From: Deltaproteobacteria bacterium
GTDB taxonomy: Bacteria > Desulfobacterota > Desulfobaccia > Desulfobaccales > 0-14-0-80-60-11
Reading direction: 5' to 3'
Assembly: GCA_019308625.1 (NCBI GenBank)
Contig: JAFDHU010000157.1
Span: 1-5,685, forward strand
DNA: 5,685 nucleotides
The position numbers were made by a program, and so were the translations under genes. The stretch's first letter is position 1, and every line of letters begins with the position of its first letter. Below the pieces are notes generated by a model that made no database searches, was not told the origin of the DNA, and saw only the letters and a list, made by a program, of their open reading frames with translations. This document shows, one piece after another, positions 5,112 through 5,685 of the stretch.

Positions 5112-5675
5112 TCAACAAAATCCGGCAGTCAGGCAAAAATTGCGCAGGAAGCGGCGAAAAAGCCGGCCCATCTCCGGGGCTACCGAGCCAGCCCGGGCCA
5201 GCATCCCTGCCGGGTCGGGCCCGGATCCGCTCAGGGCCCATTCCTTGTCCTGCTCCAGCCAGCGCCTCACGTCCCCAGAGCCGGCGTGGTTGTCAAACTG
5301 CAGGCCCACCACCCGGGGGTTATCCAGCAGCCCCAGGGCTTCCACCCTGGCGGCTGCCGAGGTAGCCAAAATGGCCAGCCCCGGCGGCACCGGCAGCTGG
5401 ACCCCCTGGCCGTGCCACTTGAAGAGCTCCAGGTGTTGGGGCAGCCCTTGAAAGGCTGGATGGACCAAACCCCGGGGGGTGAGTCGGCCGGTGATGAAGC
5501 CCACTGACTTTTGGGGCAGGGGGCCCACCCGGCAGCCCAGGACGTGGGCCAGCAGCTGGTGGCCCAGGCAGAAGCCCAGGTAGGCGCGGCCGCTCTTGAT
5601 GGTGCTCAGGATCAATTCTTTCAGGGGCTTAAGGTAGGGGAAGCGGTGGTCCTCATCCACATTAGGGGGGGCCAC
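5112..5675 (-). CDS. class I glutamine amidotransferase-like protein, 5' incomplete and frameshifted
   Basis: Type 1 glutamine amidotransferase of the GMP-synthase-like group (PF00117). Visible from NVDEDHRFPYL onward: nucleophile elbow GFCLGHQLLA (34-43, Cys36), the conserved LFKWHGQGVQLP (84-95) and the end of the domain at VVGLQFDNHAGSGDVRRWLE (122-141), then a helical tail typical of these stand-alone proteins. The final motif normally reads QFHPE; here it is QFDNH, so the catalytic His and Glu of the Cys-His-Glu triad are missing. The family moves ammonia from glutamine to a substrate; this copy may not hydrolyse glutamine. The GTG at 5675 is probably not the real start. In the next frame, just upstream, the sequence reads IVLGGPP and hits a stop; removing one C from the 7-C run would join it to NVDED, giving the family's usual GGPxNVDED. 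The true gene therefore runs past the right edge. Confidence 0.88.
   Translation of the reverse strand: MAPPNVDEDHRFPYLKPLKELILSTIKSGRAYLGFCLGHQLLAHVLGCRVGPLPQKSVGFITGRLTPRGLVHPAFQGLPQHLELFKWHGQGVQLPVPPGLAILATSAAARVEALGLLDNPRVVGLQFDNHAGSGDVRRWLEQDKEWALSGSGPDPAGMLARAGSVAPEMGRLFRRFLRNFCLTAGFC
5665..5671 (-). other. 7-base C homopolymer causing an apparent frameshift
   Basis: The minus strand has seven C residues (G on the plus strand). With six, the frame IVLGGPP joins NVDEDHRFPYL without a break, as in the family. The extra base may be a sequencing or assembly error, a real inactivating mutation, or a slippage site. Confidence 0.7.
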
Positions 5676-5685
5676 CCAACACTAT

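Noticed and set aside
4990..5451. 153-residue plus-strand frame opposite the amidotransferase-like gene
   Set aside because: Shadow of a gene with a clear glutamine amidotransferase nucleophile elbow on the minus strand.
1..5685. CRISPR array, tRNA/rRNA gene, insertion sequence or attachment site
   Set aside because: No regularly spaced repeats, no tRNA-like cloverleaf or rRNA sequence, no transposase or integrase frame and no terminal inverted repeats were seen.

Overview
The window looks like a moderately GC-rich chromosomal segment from a Gram-negative bacterium. A lipoprotein with a classical lipobox and a BamE/DUF3192-like fold points to an outer-membrane organism. The protein style and GC-rich third codon positions suggest Desulfobacterota or a related deltaproteobacterial lineage. 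That taxonomic guess rests on general impression only.

Layout. The left 3.35 kb carries two genes on the + strand. The first (56-1327) is a tandem ThiF/E1-like protein: a degenerate N-terminal Rossmann domain is fused to a complete adenylating domain, like a one-chain version of the ThiF/MoeB dimer. A 472-base gap follows. It holds two perfect palindromes that share the core GAAATTTC; the second lies just upstream of the next gene. That gene (1800-3350) encodes a 516-residue protein whose N-terminal third resembles the bifunctional primase-polymerase (Prim-Pol, PF09250) domain but appears to have lost the catalytic acidic residues. The rest is a coiled coil, a proline-rich linker and a helical C-terminal region.

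The right part is entirely on the - strand. From right to left it holds: a class I glutamine amidotransferase-like gene (5112 to beyond the right edge), frameshifted at a 7-base homopolymer and lacking the usual catalytic His-x-Glu; a small charged protein of unknown function (4670-4939); a gap with small hairpins; a BamE/DUF3192-like lipoprotein (3858-4295) with a good sigma-70-type promoter; and a 45-residue single-membrane-span protein (3495-3632) with a good ribosome binding site.

The two halves converge near 3351-3494. Nothing identifies an integrated mobile element: I see no integrase, transposase, tRNA or terminal repeats. The functional link between the E1-like and Prim-Pol-like genes is not established. 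They are collinear, but the long palindrome-containing gap suggests that the second has its own promoter. The most unusual content is this pair of genes with degenerate enzyme domains, plus the paired operator-like palindromes between them.
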